This document shows, one piece after another, positions 26,072 to 35,264 of a stretch of DNA of 64,000 nt (position 1 is the first letter of the stretch; every line of letters begins with the position of its first letter). The notes under the pieces are model-generated. The model was given only the letters and a program-made list of their open reading frames with translations. It ran no database searches and was not told the origin of the DNA. Origin of the DNA: Chloroflexota bacterium (GTDB lineage: Bacteria; Chloroflexota; UBA6077; JACCZL01); NCBI GenBank assembly GCA_020850535.1, contig JADZEM010000217.1, forward strand, positions 46,017 to 110,016, read 5' to 3'. The translations under genes and the position numbers were made by a program.

Positions 26072-26139
26072 CGTGGGCTATCCCACAACGTGGGCTATCC
26101 CACAACGTGGGCCATCCCACAACGTGGGCTATCCCACAA
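26072..26139. repeat. 17-bp tandem repeat, 4 units, each a hairpin
   Basis: Four 17-bp units (CGTGGGCTATCCCACAA; one unit has CCAT for CTAT). Each contains the inverted pair GTGGG/CCCAC around a 4-nt loop. It sits in the divergent gap between the amidase (start 26005) and the YcaQ-like gene (start 26266). A set of evenly spaced small palindromes looks like operators or a repeat expansion. Confidence 0.95.
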
Positions 26140-26265
26140 TCGGGAGCGCTTGCGGGCAATTGTGCCGTTTCCCAGCGACACCTGTCAGGAATTGCAGGTA
26201 TGGTGTGACCGGCCCGCCAACATGTACCCTTCCCGACCGGATGTTCTAGAGAGGGTAGGAGGCGC

Positions 26266-27567
26266 ATGGCCACCGTCGATCTCTCGCAGGCCGAGGCCCG
26301 CCGCGTCGCTCTGGCTGCCCAGGGGTTCTCCGACCGCCCTCCGAGCGGTGCGGTCGATGTCCGCCTGATCCGGCGCGTGCTGGGACGGATCGGCGTCCTC
26401 CAGATCGACAGCGTCAACGTGCTGGTCCGGACCCAGTACCTGCCCCTCTACTCGCGGCTCGGGCCGTACCCCGCGCGCCTGCTGGAGCACCTCGCCTACG
26501 AACGGCGCGAGCTGTTCGAGTACTGGGGACACGAGGCGTCGTTCCTGCCGGTCGCCGCGCAGCCGCTGTTCCGCTGGCGGATGGACCGAGCATCCAACGG
26601 CGAGGGCGTCTGGAACGGCATCGCACGGATCGCCCAGGAGCGCCCCGACTTTGTGGAGCACGTCCACGCGACGATTGTCGAGCGGGGAGCGCTGTCGGCC
26701 GGCGCGTTCGGCGAAGAGGCCGCCCGCACCGGGCCGTGGTGGGGCTGGAGCGACGGCAAGCGGGCGCTGGAGTTCCTGTTCTGGTCGGGCCGCATCGCCA
26801 TCGCCCGGCGAACCAACTTCGAGCGGTTCTACGATCTGCCGGAGCGCGTCATCCCGCCGTCCATCTTGCAGCAGCCCACGCCGGGCCGCGACGACGCGCA
26901 GCGCGAGCTGCTGCGGATCGGGGCGCGCTGCCTCGGCGTGGCGACGGCCAGCGACATCAAGGACTACTTCCGGATCCGGGGCGCCGGGGCGCAGGCACGC
27001 CTGGATGAGCTGGTCGAGGCGGGAGAACTGCGGCAGGTTCGTGTCCAGGGCTGGAGCGGCGTCGCCTACCTGCACCGCGAGGCCCAGATCCCGCGTTGGG
27101 TACGTGCCCGCGCGCTGCTCTCGCCGTTTGACTCGCTGGTCTGGTTCCGCGACCGCGCCGAGCGGCTGTTCGACTTCTTCCTGCGCCTGGAGATCTACAC
27201 GCCGGCGCACAAGCGCGTGTTCGGCTACTACGTGCTGCCGTTCCTGCTTGGCGAGACGCTGGTCGGGCGGGTAGACCTGAAGGCCGACCGCAAGAACGGG
27301 GTGCTGCTGGTGCATGGAGCCTTCGCCGAAGAGGGCCGCGATCCTGATGGCATCGCCGTCGAGCTTGCGCCGGAGCTGCAGCGGCTCGCCGGCTGGCTCG
27401 GGCTGCACCAGATCGCCGTCGGGGAGCGCGGCGAGGTGGCGAGGCCGTTGAAGGCCGCCCTGGCCGGCAGCGCGGTTCCGGACCTTCACATCCCCGGCCC
27501 ACCCCCCGAAGAGGCCGGTACCGACGTGGTCACCGTGGACGCACCGGACGTGGTCGCGCCGGAGTAG
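26266..27567 (+). CDS. Winged-helix DNA glycosylase of the YcaQ/AlkX (HTH_42) family
   Basis: A 433-residue protein related to Escherichia coli YcaQ and Streptomyces AlkZ, which excise alkylated or cross-linked bases. The catalytic QxQ/QxD motif is visible as Gln46-Ile-Asp48 in GVLQIDSVN, the form associated with the YcaQ/AlkX branch that can unhook interstrand cross-links. Downstream landmarks are LYSRLGPYP, EYWGHEASFLP, GWSDGKRALEFLFWSGRIAIARR and LSPFDSLVWFRDRAERLFDF, all typical of HTH_42 proteins. AGGAGG lies 4-5 nt before the ATG. Function is inferred from the family. Neighbours suggest no dedicated toxin or antibiotic cluster. Confidence 0.9.
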   Translation: MATVDLSQAEARRVALAAQGFSDRPPSGAVDVRLIRRVLGRIGVLQIDSVNVLVRTQYLPLYSRLGPYPARLLEHLAYERRELFEYWGHEASFLPVAAQPLFRWRMDRASNGEGVWNGIARIAQERPDFVEHVHATIVERGALSAGAFGEEAARTGPWWGWSDGKRALEFLFWSGRIAIARRTNFERFYDLPERVIPPSILQQPTPGRDDAQRELLRIGARCLGVATASDIKDYFRIRGAGAQARLDELVEAGELRQVRVQGWSGVAYLHREAQIPRWVRARALLSPFDSLVWFRDRAERLFDFFLRLEIYTPAHKRVFGYYVLPFLLGETLVGRVDLKADRKNGVLLVHGAFAEEGRDPDGIAVELAPELQRLAGWLGLHQIAVGERGEVARPLKAALAGSAVPDLHIPGPPPEEAGTDVVTVDAPDVVAPE

Positions 27568-27594
27568 GCCGCGCGTACTGTTTGGGCGCAGGCG

Positions 27595-27763
27595 CTACTG
27601 CCGCGATCATCCGCCGCCCCTGGCAGTGGATCCACCCCGCCACCAGCAGCCCAAACGTCCGATAGCTCGGCGCGTGGAAACACGGCTCGAACGCTACGAG
27701 CAGCCCCACGAACGTGCTCGGTGAGACGATCTCGGGCATGGCTCCCTCCCTGGTCGTTGGCAC
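27595..27763 (-). pseudogene. Transposase N-terminal fragment (IS701/IS4-like DDE)
   Basis: The frame encodes PEIVSPSTFVGLLVAFEPCF, then APSYRTFGLLVAGWIHC and GRRMIAAV. This matches the N-terminal region of a common DDE transposase group that opens with a FxxLxxxFxxCF pattern. It stops matching after about 45 residues; the catalytic DDE core is missing. It is a 5' remnant next to the GSCFA gene, whose other side also carries transposase debris. Confidence 0.7.
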
Positions 27764-27836
27764 TTCCAGGGTCTACGAGGGAGCCATGTTCCATCAACTC
27801 ACTGCCGCTCTACCGCCAAAATGGCGGAGGTCGAGC

Positions 27837-29018
27837 CTAGTCCTGTAGGCCATGAAGCGTGAGCCGCTTCTGCAGTTCGTAGCATTGGGAATCAAGTCGA
27901 TTGATGAGGTCGAGCCGCTCCTGTGCGGCCTCTGCTAGTCCCTGAATAACCTCTAACCGTTCGTCGCAGATTCGCTGCAACTCGGCAGCCCGAACTTCCA
28001 GTTCCTCAATGCGCGATTGAGCTATCCTGTCGGTGCCATCGAGCGATTCGTCTAGTGTCCTGACCTCATCAACGCTGAGACTCGTGTAGTGGCGGGCAAA
28101 TATTCGCAGCACTTGACCAACGACGGTTTCGTGTGGATGACGGGCATCTTCTTCGAAGGCATCACGGTAGGTGTCAGTGACAATCTCGTATGACGGGAAA
28201 TAGAAATAGTCTCGACCAACCTGCTTCCAGCGACCTCGAAGGAACTCGTCAAGTCCGGCCCGGATGATTGCCTTGGAAACGGAGTTCGCCGTCAACGTGG
28301 AGATTGGACGGAAAGTCGCCTTCAGTCGGACCGGAGACACGGTATAGACGATCTTCAGGTTCGGCACGTACTTGGCACGGATGCGTTCAATGAGTTCCAA
28401 CTGTTCGATGGTTTCCGCGACGCTAATCACCCTAAAGCTGTGTCGTTCTGGATCGAAGTAGCGTATCGGTACGGCGCGCCAGAGCGGCTCGCCAGTCACA
28501 CGGTCGTACCATACTTCTGAGAGCCCGAGCGTGACGATGAGCACCTCGGCGTTCTCGATCGCGAAACGCGTGGAGAGTCGGCGCTCCTCGGTTGCCTTGA
28601 CGAGCTGCTTCTCTGGATCGACCCATAGTAACTCTCGACCGTCCAGACCCTCGAACGCCCACCGGAACTGTTGTGCGACTACTGCCACGTTTTCGAAGGG
28701 GAATGCTCCCTTCGTGATCGCGCCGTATGGCGAGGCGACCTCGCGATTGAAGCCCTGATCCGCCAGCCAGCGAATGAAGTAGGCGGCAAAACAGGAGCCC
28801 ATCGCAAAGACCCGGGTTTCGGCGTGGATGATGGGGGCTGCCGGCTTCCAACCGTGCAATGCCGTCGCCAGCCCGTCGCGCCGCATCTCCGACTTGCTCG
28901 GAAGGACGTTAAAATGGTCGCCCTTGTACCAGCGGCCAAGATCGTCTCGCTGGGCCATTATGGATTCCGGTGGCGTTGAGAAGTCGAGAAGCTCGGCACG
29001 CGCGTCAGTCATGGGCAC
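27837..29018 (-). CDS. GSCFA family protein with C-terminal coiled coil
   Basis: A 393-residue protein of the GSCFA family, named for the motif seen here as AMGSCFAAYFIRWL (about residues 71-84). The family has a GDSL/SGNH-hydrolase-like fold and is often linked to glycan modification. Further landmarks are SPYGAI, ITLGLSEVWYD-like LIVTLGLSEVWYDRVTGEPL, FSPVRLKATF-like TVSPVRL, and FPSYEIVTDTYRDAF. The last 60 residues form a coiled coil (IEELEVRAAELQRI...). The gene is visibly richer in A/T than its neighbours and lies between transposase remnants (27595 and 29210), which points to lateral gain. The precise reaction is unknown. Confidence 0.85.
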   Translation of the reverse strand: MPMTDARAELLDFSTPPESIMAQRDDLGRWYKGDHFNVLPSKSEMRRDGLATALHGWKPAAPIIHAETRVFAMGSCFAAYFIRWLADQGFNREVASPYGAITKGAFPFENVAVVAQQFRWAFEGLDGRELLWVDPEKQLVKATEERRLSTRFAIENAEVLIVTLGLSEVWYDRVTGEPLWRAVPIRYFDPERHSFRVISVAETIEQLELIERIRAKYVPNLKIVYTVSPVRLKATFRPISTLTANSVSKAIIRAGLDEFLRGRWKQVGRDYFYFPSYEIVTDTYRDAFEEDARHPHETVVGQVLRIFARHYTSLSVDEVRTLDESLDGTDRIAQSRIEELEVRAAELQRICDERLEVIQGLAEAAQERLDLINRLDSQCYELQKRLTLHGLQD

Positions 29019-29209
29019 ACCCCGTTCGACAGTCTCGCTCGGATGATACAGAGAACTTCAAGTGGGGGGTCGAGAGGCCTTTGCCAGATATCCTGAGGCT
29101 TCAGTTTCCGGTACCTGAGCTGGGGAAACGAGGACGTGGCGAGGGAGGAAAGCAAACGAGCCGACCGGCGCGGTAGTGTCGGGGTGTTCAGACTCGACAA
29201 AACGCAGAG

Positions 29210-29590
29210 GCGGCTCGATGCAAGGTGCTCGATGCCGGCTTCGAGATCCGGCAGCTCCAGGACGCCAAGGCGACGCGCTACGTCGTGCGCCCGGCCAAGA
29301 ACATCACGGGTCGGCGGGATCGCCCGCCGACCCAGCCGGGCCGAGGCCGGCCCGGCTGGCGGGGCGAACTGATCCGGCCCCTCGCCCGGACGTATCGGGG
29401 CCGCACGCTGGCGGCGACAGATCCCGATCAGCACACGACCTGGCAGGAAGGCGACGCCGTCATCCGTTGCGCCGAAGTACCGAGGCCACAAAGGGCCTCT
29501 GGCCAGCCTCTACCCAGAGAGGCGATGCGCCCAGGCGAGTCCAAAGGAGCAGACCTCTCCAGCATACACCCACCTTCAGGAACTTGACAC
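29210..29590 (+). pseudogene. Transposase internal fragment
   Basis: A frame with CKVLDAGFEIRQLQDAKATR, then VRPAKNITGRR and RPLARTYRGRTLAATDPDQHTTW resembles the middle of a DDE transposase family that has a Pro/Arg-rich linker followed by a TYRGRTL motif. The expected N-terminal and C-terminal parts are absent, and after about residue 90 the match ends in low-information sequence. It is on the opposite strand to the fragment at 27595 and may or may not derive from the same element. Confidence 0.55.
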
Positions 29591-29635
29591 GTCTGTCCAC
29601 AGGTGACGGCCTAAAGCCGGCCAGAGTCAAGCGCT

Positions 29636-29678
29636 GACGATGCATCACGACAAGGTCATCACGCAATTGCTCTGAGGC
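29636..29678. repeat. MITE-like dispersed repeat, decayed right end
   Basis: A 43-bp remnant with GTCATCACGCAATTGCTCTG resembling the right end GTCATCATGCGATTGCCCTG of copies 2 and 4. It lies 3 bp from the stop codon of the epimerase gene at 29682, as copies 3 and 5 lie next to gene ends. Confidence 0.5.
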
Positions 29679-29681
29679 CCG

Positions 29682-30725
29682 CTAGAAGACCAGCTTGGCG
29701 AGTCCGAGGATGCCCTGCTTCCACGGCACCCGGTGCGAGACGCCGGCCGTCCCTTCGAACTGGTCCAGGTGCTCGACGTACCAGTGGTAGTTGCGGACCA
29801 TCGCCTCGGCTGTCGAGTACCTCGGATCGAAGCCGAGCACGCGCTGCGCCTTCTCGATGGACACAAACGAGTCTTTCGAGACCGTCTCGTAGACCCACTT
29901 GTACAGCGGCGACAGGTTGAACGCTTCCAGCAGCCGCAGCGTCCAGATCATCGGTGTAACGATGGGCAGCGGGATCACCTTCTTGCCGTGGCCGGCCTCG
30001 TCCAGCACCGCCTGGACATCCTGCTTCCAGGTCGTGAACTCGGCCGCTCCGATGTTGAACGTGTCGTTGACCTCCTCACGCTCGCCGGTCGCCACCAGGT
30101 ACACCGCGTCGCAGAGGTCGGCCACGTCGAGCAGCTGGTAGCGGTTGTTCCCCATCCCGATGTTCGGGAAGTTGTGGCCAGTGTGCGCCCAGTCGTAGAG
30201 CAGCGCGAAGACGCCCAGGCGCTCCGGCCCGACGAACGACTTTGGCCGGAGGATCGGGACGCAGAGTCCGGCCTCGCGGGCGCTCTCGCACAACTGCTCG
30301 GCCTTGATCTTGGCCTTGCCGTACGGGCCGACCCCGATGAGCCGGTCATCCTCGTAGAGCGGGTGGTGATCCGGGATGCCATAAACCGCCGTTGAGGAGA
30401 TGTGTACGACGCGGTCGATGCCGTGTTGCAGGGCGATCTCCAGCACGTTGCGGGTGCCGGTGATGTCTGTGGTCAGGATGTCCTGCGTCGAGTAGAGCGG
30501 GAGCGCGGCAGCCGTGTGGATGACCACGTCCGCACCCTGCATCGCCCGCCAGAGGGCCGCCCGGTCGCGGATGTCGCCGGTGATCGCGGTGACCCGGCCC
30601 TTCGCGTCAGGGTAGTCGAACGGCGCAAGATCGTAGGTGACGACCTCGTGGCCGCGCGCGAGCAGGAAGCGGCTGAGGTTGATGCCCAGAAAGCCAGCCC
30701 CGCCGGTCAGAAAGTATCGTGTCAT
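29682..30725 (-). CDS. NAD-dependent epimerase/dehydratase (extended SDR)
   Basis: A 347-residue sugar-nucleotide-type extended SDR. The Rossmann motif is TGGAGFLG near the N-terminus (residues 8-15), with the acidic cofactor residue in VVTYDLAPFD. The catalytic set is Ser-Ser-Thr in ISSTAVYG and YxxxK in YGKAK. The usual substrates are nucleotide sugars (for example UDP-Glc/Gal 4-epimerase or related dehydratases) or 3-beta-hydroxysteroid-like ketones; the C-terminal substrate domain does not decide between them. It is divergent from the chemoreceptor at 31048. Confidence 0.9.
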   Translation of the reverse strand: MTRYFLTGGAGFLGINLSRFLLARGHEVVTYDLAPFDYPDAKGRVTAITGDIRDRAALWRAMQGADVVIHTAAALPLYSTQDILTTDITGTRNVLEIALQHGIDRVVHISSTAVYGIPDHHPLYEDDRLIGVGPYGKAKIKAEQLCESAREAGLCVPILRPKSFVGPERLGVFALLYDWAHTGHNFPNIGMGNNRYQLLDVADLCDAVYLVATGEREEVNDTFNIGAAEFTTWKQDVQAVLDEAGHGKKVIPLPIVTPMIWTLRLLEAFNLSPLYKWVYETVSKDSFVSIEKAQRVLGFDPRYSTAEAMVRNYHWYVEHLDQFEGTAGVSHRVPWKQGILGLAKLVF

Positions 30726-30932
30726 ACGGTACGCTCACCATCTCCAGGCGTGCGGGTTGGGAGCGCGGCATGGGCGGCAGCCCGGGAATCGCGTGCTGCC
30801 ACGGCTCGAGCGGCGCAGGCCCCCTGTACGGCCGAATGGCTGAATGGTACGGGATGGCCGCCGCTCGCACGCGGTGATTGGCCTGTCGCAGCCACCTGAA
30901 GGCCGCTGAGTTGTGACGTATGCCCAACGTCG

Positions 30933-30951
30933 TTTGTGCGGCCCGCACAAA
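30933..30951. promoter_or_regulatory. 19-bp perfect palindrome upstream of the chemoreceptor
   Basis: Arms TTTGTGCGG (30933-30941) and CCGCACAAA (30943-30951) around one centre base. It lies in the 322-bp divergent region between the epimerase and chemoreceptor starts, where no gene is seen. It could be a dimeric repressor or activator operator. It could also be a simple terminator hairpin, but there is no T tract on the plus strand. Confidence 0.45.
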
Positions 30952-31047
30952 ATGTGGCGCGCTCGCGGGCCACCCATCACACCAGCCATCACGACGGCGT
31001 TGCAGGTGATGGTGGGGGGGATACGGTCAAGAAATGGGTGGCATGCG

Positions 31048-33510
31048 ATGCCGTGGCTCAACGAGCGATCGATTCGAACGAAGCTTCTGTCGGCGTTTCT
31101 GCTGCTCGGCCTCGTGCCGATGCTGGCAGTCAGCGTTTTCGCGTACCGCTCCGCTGAGCGGACAGTCATCGACGCCGCCGGGCAGCGTGTCGAGGACGTG
31201 GCATTCCAGGCCATCGACAAGTTGGACCGCAACCTCTTCGAGCGCTACGGCGACGTCCAGGCCTATGCGCTGAGCGCGCCAGCCCGCTCGATGGAGCCGG
31301 AGCGCATCGCCGCCTGGATCGACACGATGATGGGCGTCTACAGCCCGATCTACAAGCTCATGATCGTGGCGGACGCCCAGGGCCATATCGTGGCCGTCAA
31401 CAGCGTGGATCTCGACGGCAAACCCCTTCCAACGTCCCAGGCCCTGTTGCAGCGCGATGTCAGCGGCGAGCGCTGGTACCGCGAGGCGATGGCGGGGCAG
31501 ATCAAGGACACGACTGCGCTGGTCGAAGACCTGCACCACGACGACCTGATGCGGGCTGTCTATGGGGAGAGTTCCGGGGCAGACCTCGCTCTCAGCTTCA
31601 GCGCGCCGATCAAGGACGTCGACGGCCGGATCGTTGGCGTCTGGACCAACCGCTTCAACTGGGACGTTGCCACCCAGATCTTGAAAGAGGTCCAGGACCG
31701 GGCGCGCCGCGACGGCATGGAGACGATGCGGCTCGGGCTGCTCTCGCTGCGGGGCCTGCCGCTGATCCACGACGACGCTGCTCAGATCCTCCAGGCGTCG
31801 CCGTCGGCTGACCAGCGTGCGACACTGGCGAGGGCCGCGCCGACCGGCCACCGTGACGGCGTGTCGACGGCCGGCGACAGTGCAGTCATGGCTGGCTGGG
31901 CGAACTCCGCCGGCTACGCCTCCTACCCCGGGCTGAGCTGGGTTGCCACAAGCTCCCAGAGCCGTGACGAGGTGCTGGCGCCGGCGATGTCCCTGGGCGC
32001 GGCGCTCGCCGGTGCGCTGGCCGTCGCCGTCGCGGTGATCTGTACGGTGTCGTGGCTGGTGGCGCGCGTCCTGGTTCGCCAGATCAACAGGGTCGGCGCG
32101 GTGGCCTCCAGGCTGGCCGAGGGCGACTTGCGCGAGACCGTCGATGCCGAGTCCGCCGACGAGATCGGCAAGATGGCGACCGCGATGAGCCGCATGGTGC
32201 GGTATCAGCGACAGATGGCGGCCGTCGCCGATGCCGTCGCGGCCGGCGACCTCGCCATGGACGTCGAGCCACAGTCTGAGCACGATGCGCTCAGCATCGC
32301 GTTCCGCGAGATGGTCGGCAACCTCCGAGAGCTGCTCGGGGAGGTGACGGCCACGGCCGACCGGCTGGCCGGCACCTCGACAGAGCTTGGCCAGACGGCG
32401 GCCAGGACCGGCGACGTGGTGCAGCAGGTGTCGCGGTCGATTCAACAGGTGGTCGGCGGCGTCAGCGAGACCAGCCAGTCCGCCCACCATTCCAACGCGG
32501 CAGTCGGCCAGCTCACAGAGGCGATTGACAGCGTGGCGCGCGGCGCGATGCAGCAGGCCCACCAGGTTCAGACGGCGTCTGGCACGTCGGCGCGGATGGC
32601 CGCCAGCGTGCAGCAGATGGCCGCGACCGTGTAGGCCGTCGCGGATGCCAGCCGGAGCACACGCGACTCGGCCCACCAGGGCGCCGGCGCCGTGCAGCAG
32701 ACGGTCAGCGGCATGGAGCAGATCAAGGAGGTCGTCCACCACGCCTCGGCGAAGGTGAAGGAGCTCGGGGCACTCGGGGAGCGGATCGGGGCCGTTGTCG
32801 GCACCATCAACGACATCGCCGAGCAGACCAACCTGCTGGCGCTGAACGCTGCCATCGAGGCCGCCCGGGCTGGCGATGCTGGCCGCGGCTTCGCGGTGGT
32901 GGCGGACGAGGTCCGGAAGCTGGCCGAGCGGTCCCAGCGGGAGACCCGCGAGATCGGGGCGCTGATCGACGACGTGCAGGCGGGCACCCGCCAGGCTGTC
33001 TCGGCGATGGCCGACGGCTCCACGGAAGTCGAGCGCGGGATGGCGAAGGCCGCCCTGGCCGGCGCAGCCCTCGAACGGATCCTCCAGGAGGTCGATGCCA
33101 CTGTGGGACAGGTCAACGAGATCGCGGCGGCGGCGCAGGGGATGTCAACGGGGGCGCGCTCGGTCGTCGATACGATGGAGGAAATCGCCGGCGGGGTCGA
33201 GGCGAACTCGGCGGCGACGGAGCAGATGGCAGCCCAGGCCGGCGAGGTTGTCAATTTGACCTCTGGTATCGCCTCGATCTCCGAGCAGAATGCTGACGAC
33301 GCGCGCATCGTTGAGGCGTCCGTCGTCGACATGTCGACGCGGGTCGAGGAGATGAATTCCCAGGCGGAGGCGATGGCGCACGCTGCCGAGCATCTGCGGG
33401 GTCTGGTCGGGCGCTTCCACCTGACGGCCGGTCAGGTCGAGACGGCGGACGGGACGGCAGGGCCGCAGGGGCTGACGCGCGGGGTTGACCTGGCGCGCCG
33501 CGCAAGTTAG
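31048..33510 (+). pseudogene. Methyl-accepting chemotaxis protein interrupted by an in-frame TAG
   Basis: A chemoreceptor whose frame runs from ATG 31048 to TGA-type end 33510 (821 codons) but has TAG at 32632-32634, codon 529. TM1 covers about residues 12-34 and TM2 about 314-342, enclosing a dCACHE-like sensor (LMIVADAQGHIVAVN, SGERWYREAMAG). HAMP follows at about 340-395, then the signalling domain. The break lies in the first helix of the signalling hairpin ([18 protein letters not shown]). The kinase-contact tip [19 protein letters not shown] is downstream in the same frame. A CAG-to-TAG change explains it. The truncated 528-residue product would lack the tip; readthrough would give 820 residues. 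No cheA or cheW is in this window. Confidence 0.85.
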
Positions 33511-33738
33511 CGACGGCATTCCTGGTTCTGTTGCAGGCTTCGCCGGTAGCTGCACCGGTCGGGCCGAGCAACCGCCGGCCGCCTGTTCGGCAGCCAGTCT
33601 CGTTTGTCGTGAGCGCATCGTTGGGAGAAACGGGCGGGCCTCGCGGCCGCCCGTGCGGCCAGTCCGGCCGACGTCGAACGTCGACCCGTCAAACGACCCG
33701 CGCACTGCATGACTGGCGCATGAGGAGGTGAGGAGCAG

Positions 33739-35028
33739 ATGCACGTTCGAGACCTGTCGTCCGTGCGCCCCGGCAACGTTCTGGCCCGGGCGGTCTTCAC
33801 CGAGCGCGGGGACGTCCTGCTCGCCGAGGGGACGGTCCTGACCGAGGCCTACGTCGAAGCGCTGCGGCAACGCGGCTTCTTCACGGTGCACGTCGAGGAC
33901 GGCCTGTCTGACGACGTGCGGCCCGTGGACATCGTCTCAGCGCAGGTGCGGGCCAGCACGGCCGCCCACGTCGCCAGGATGTTCGAGATCGTGGCGGTGA
34001 CGGCCGGCGTGATGCCGAGCAGAGCGCCGTCCAGTGGCGCCGGCGCCCGGCCGTCCCCGTCCTCCAGCCGTGGCAGGTCGGCTGGCCGCCCGACAGATCA
34101 GCTTGGCGACCGCGTCCTGCAACTGCCGAGCGACGGCATGTCGATGCTGGAAGCGCTCTACCGCGACATCGAGCGGATCATGGCCGAGATCCTCGGCGCG
34201 GATGCCGTCGCCAGCCTCGAATCGCTGAAGACCCACAGCGACTACACGTTTGAGCACTCGGTTGAGGTCGCCATCGTCGCCATCGTGCTGGGGCGCAACC
34301 TCGGCCTGCCGGACAGCCAGATTCGCGAGCTGGCGCTCGGAGCGCTGCTGCACGATATCGGCAAGGTCTACATCGACCCGGCCATCGTCAACAAGCCCGG
34401 CCGCCTGACGCTCGAAGAGTTCGAGGAGATCAAGAAGCACCCCTTGCTCGGCTTCGAGCTGGTGCGCCGCCTGCCGCTGTTCAGCACGCTGCCGGCGCAC
34501 GTGGCCTACCAGCACCATGAGAAGCAGGATGGCTCCGGCTACCCGCGCCAGCTTGTGGGCAACAATCGCATCCTGCGGTTGGAGGCCGACCGGCTTCGAC
34601 CGACGCGCATCCTGCTGATCGCCGAGATCGCCGCCGTGGCCGACGTGTTCTGCGCCCTGGCCTCGGCCCGGCCGTACAAGCCAGCCTTTCCGCTCGACCG
34701 GGTGGCGGTCATGCTGCGGCAAATCGCTGGCTCACACCTGAACCATGACGTAGTCAGCGCGCTGCTCTCGACCGTCCCGATGTACGCCATCGGTCACTGG
34801 ATCGAGGTCGTCACCGGGCCGTACCGGGGCTGGCGCGGCGTGGTCACCGGCGTCGATGCGGCGACGCTCCATCTGCCGCAGATCCGGCTGCACCTGGACG
34901 CCCGCCGCAACGCCGTGCATGTGCCCGTCGAGGCGGATCTCCGCCAACATGCTGACTGGAAGATCGTCTGCCTGCCGCCCGGCGAGGAGCCGACCGCGCC
35001 ACCGCTGGAGCAGCGCGGCGTCTCGTAG
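33739..35028 (+). CDS. HD-GYP domain protein, probable cyclic-di-GMP phosphodiesterase
   Basis: A 429-residue cytoplasmic protein. Residues 1-95 form an N-terminal domain often found before HD-GYP (VRDLSSVRPGNVLARAVFTERGDVLL). A Ser/Pro-rich linker (about 95-120) follows. The HD-GYP domain carries the metal dyad His205-Asp206 in LLHDIGKVY, His259-His260 in YQHHEKQDGSGYP, and the GYP signature itself at 267-269. These are the residues needed to hydrolyse c-di-GMP. The C-terminal 90 residues hold a small KOW/SH3-like segment (VVTGPYRGWRGVVTGVD). GTGAGGAG lies close before the ATG. It is 228 bp downstream of the broken chemoreceptor, so both may have served one signalling locus. Confidence 0.9.
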   Translation: MHVRDLSSVRPGNVLARAVFTERGDVLLAEGTVLTEAYVEALRQRGFFTVHVEDGLSDDVRPVDIVSAQVRASTAAHVARMFEIVAVTAGVMPSRAPSSGAGARPSPSSSRGRSAGRPTDQLGDRVLQLPSDGMSMLEALYRDIERIMAEILGADAVASLESLKTHSDYTFEHSVEVAIVAIVLGRNLGLPDSQIRELALGALLHDIGKVYIDPAIVNKPGRLTLEEFEEIKKHPLLGFELVRRLPLFSTLPAHVAYQHHEKQDGSGYPRQLVGNNRILRLEADRLRPTRILLIAEIAAVADVFCALASARPYKPAFPLDRVAVMLRQIAGSHLNHDVVSALLSTVPMYAIGHWIEVVTGPYRGWRGVVTGVDAATLHLPQIRLHLDARRNAVHVPVEADLRQHADWKIVCLPPGEEPTAPPLEQRGVS

Positions 35029-35078
35029 ACCAACGTGACGACGGAATCTGCATAGCAGGGGCCAGGTCTACCTCCCCC

Positions 35079-35121
35079 CCCCGACGACGCTGCACGACGC
35101 AGTCATCATGCGATTGCCCTG
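35079..35121. repeat. MITE-like dispersed repeat, copy 4 (right half)
   Basis: 43 bp identical to the right half of copy 2 (13325-13367), from CCCCGACGACGC through CATGCGATTGCCCTG. A preceding run of C residues suggests a truncated hairpin. It lies between the HD-GYP gene and the adenylate cyclase gene. Confidence 0.8.
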
Positions 35122-35264
35122 GGCGCGTAGCGGCAAACCAACGATTCAAGACGGGTGAACGCGGTACACTGGGTCGCACGCGGATCGCTCATACTAACGA
35201 GCACCGCCTCATGACGGCGGCATCAGGTACTTTCGTTCTGACCGACAGAGGCGAGCACCACAGG

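Noticed and set aside
29225..29587. A stand-alone 120-residue gene
   Set aside because: Only an internal transposase-like segment is recognisable, with no proper start or end; listed as a pseudogene fragment.
32632..32634. Recoding (selenocysteine or pyrrolysine) at the stop inside the chemoreceptor
   Set aside because: The codon is TAG, not TGA, no SECIS-like or pyl genes are seen, and Gln is the expected residue. A simple nonsense change is more likely.
33511..33738. Riboswitch (for example c-di-GMP) before the HD-GYP gene
   Set aside because: A GC-rich hairpin at 33630-33654 exists, but I could not find the conserved core of a known c-di-GMP aptamer.
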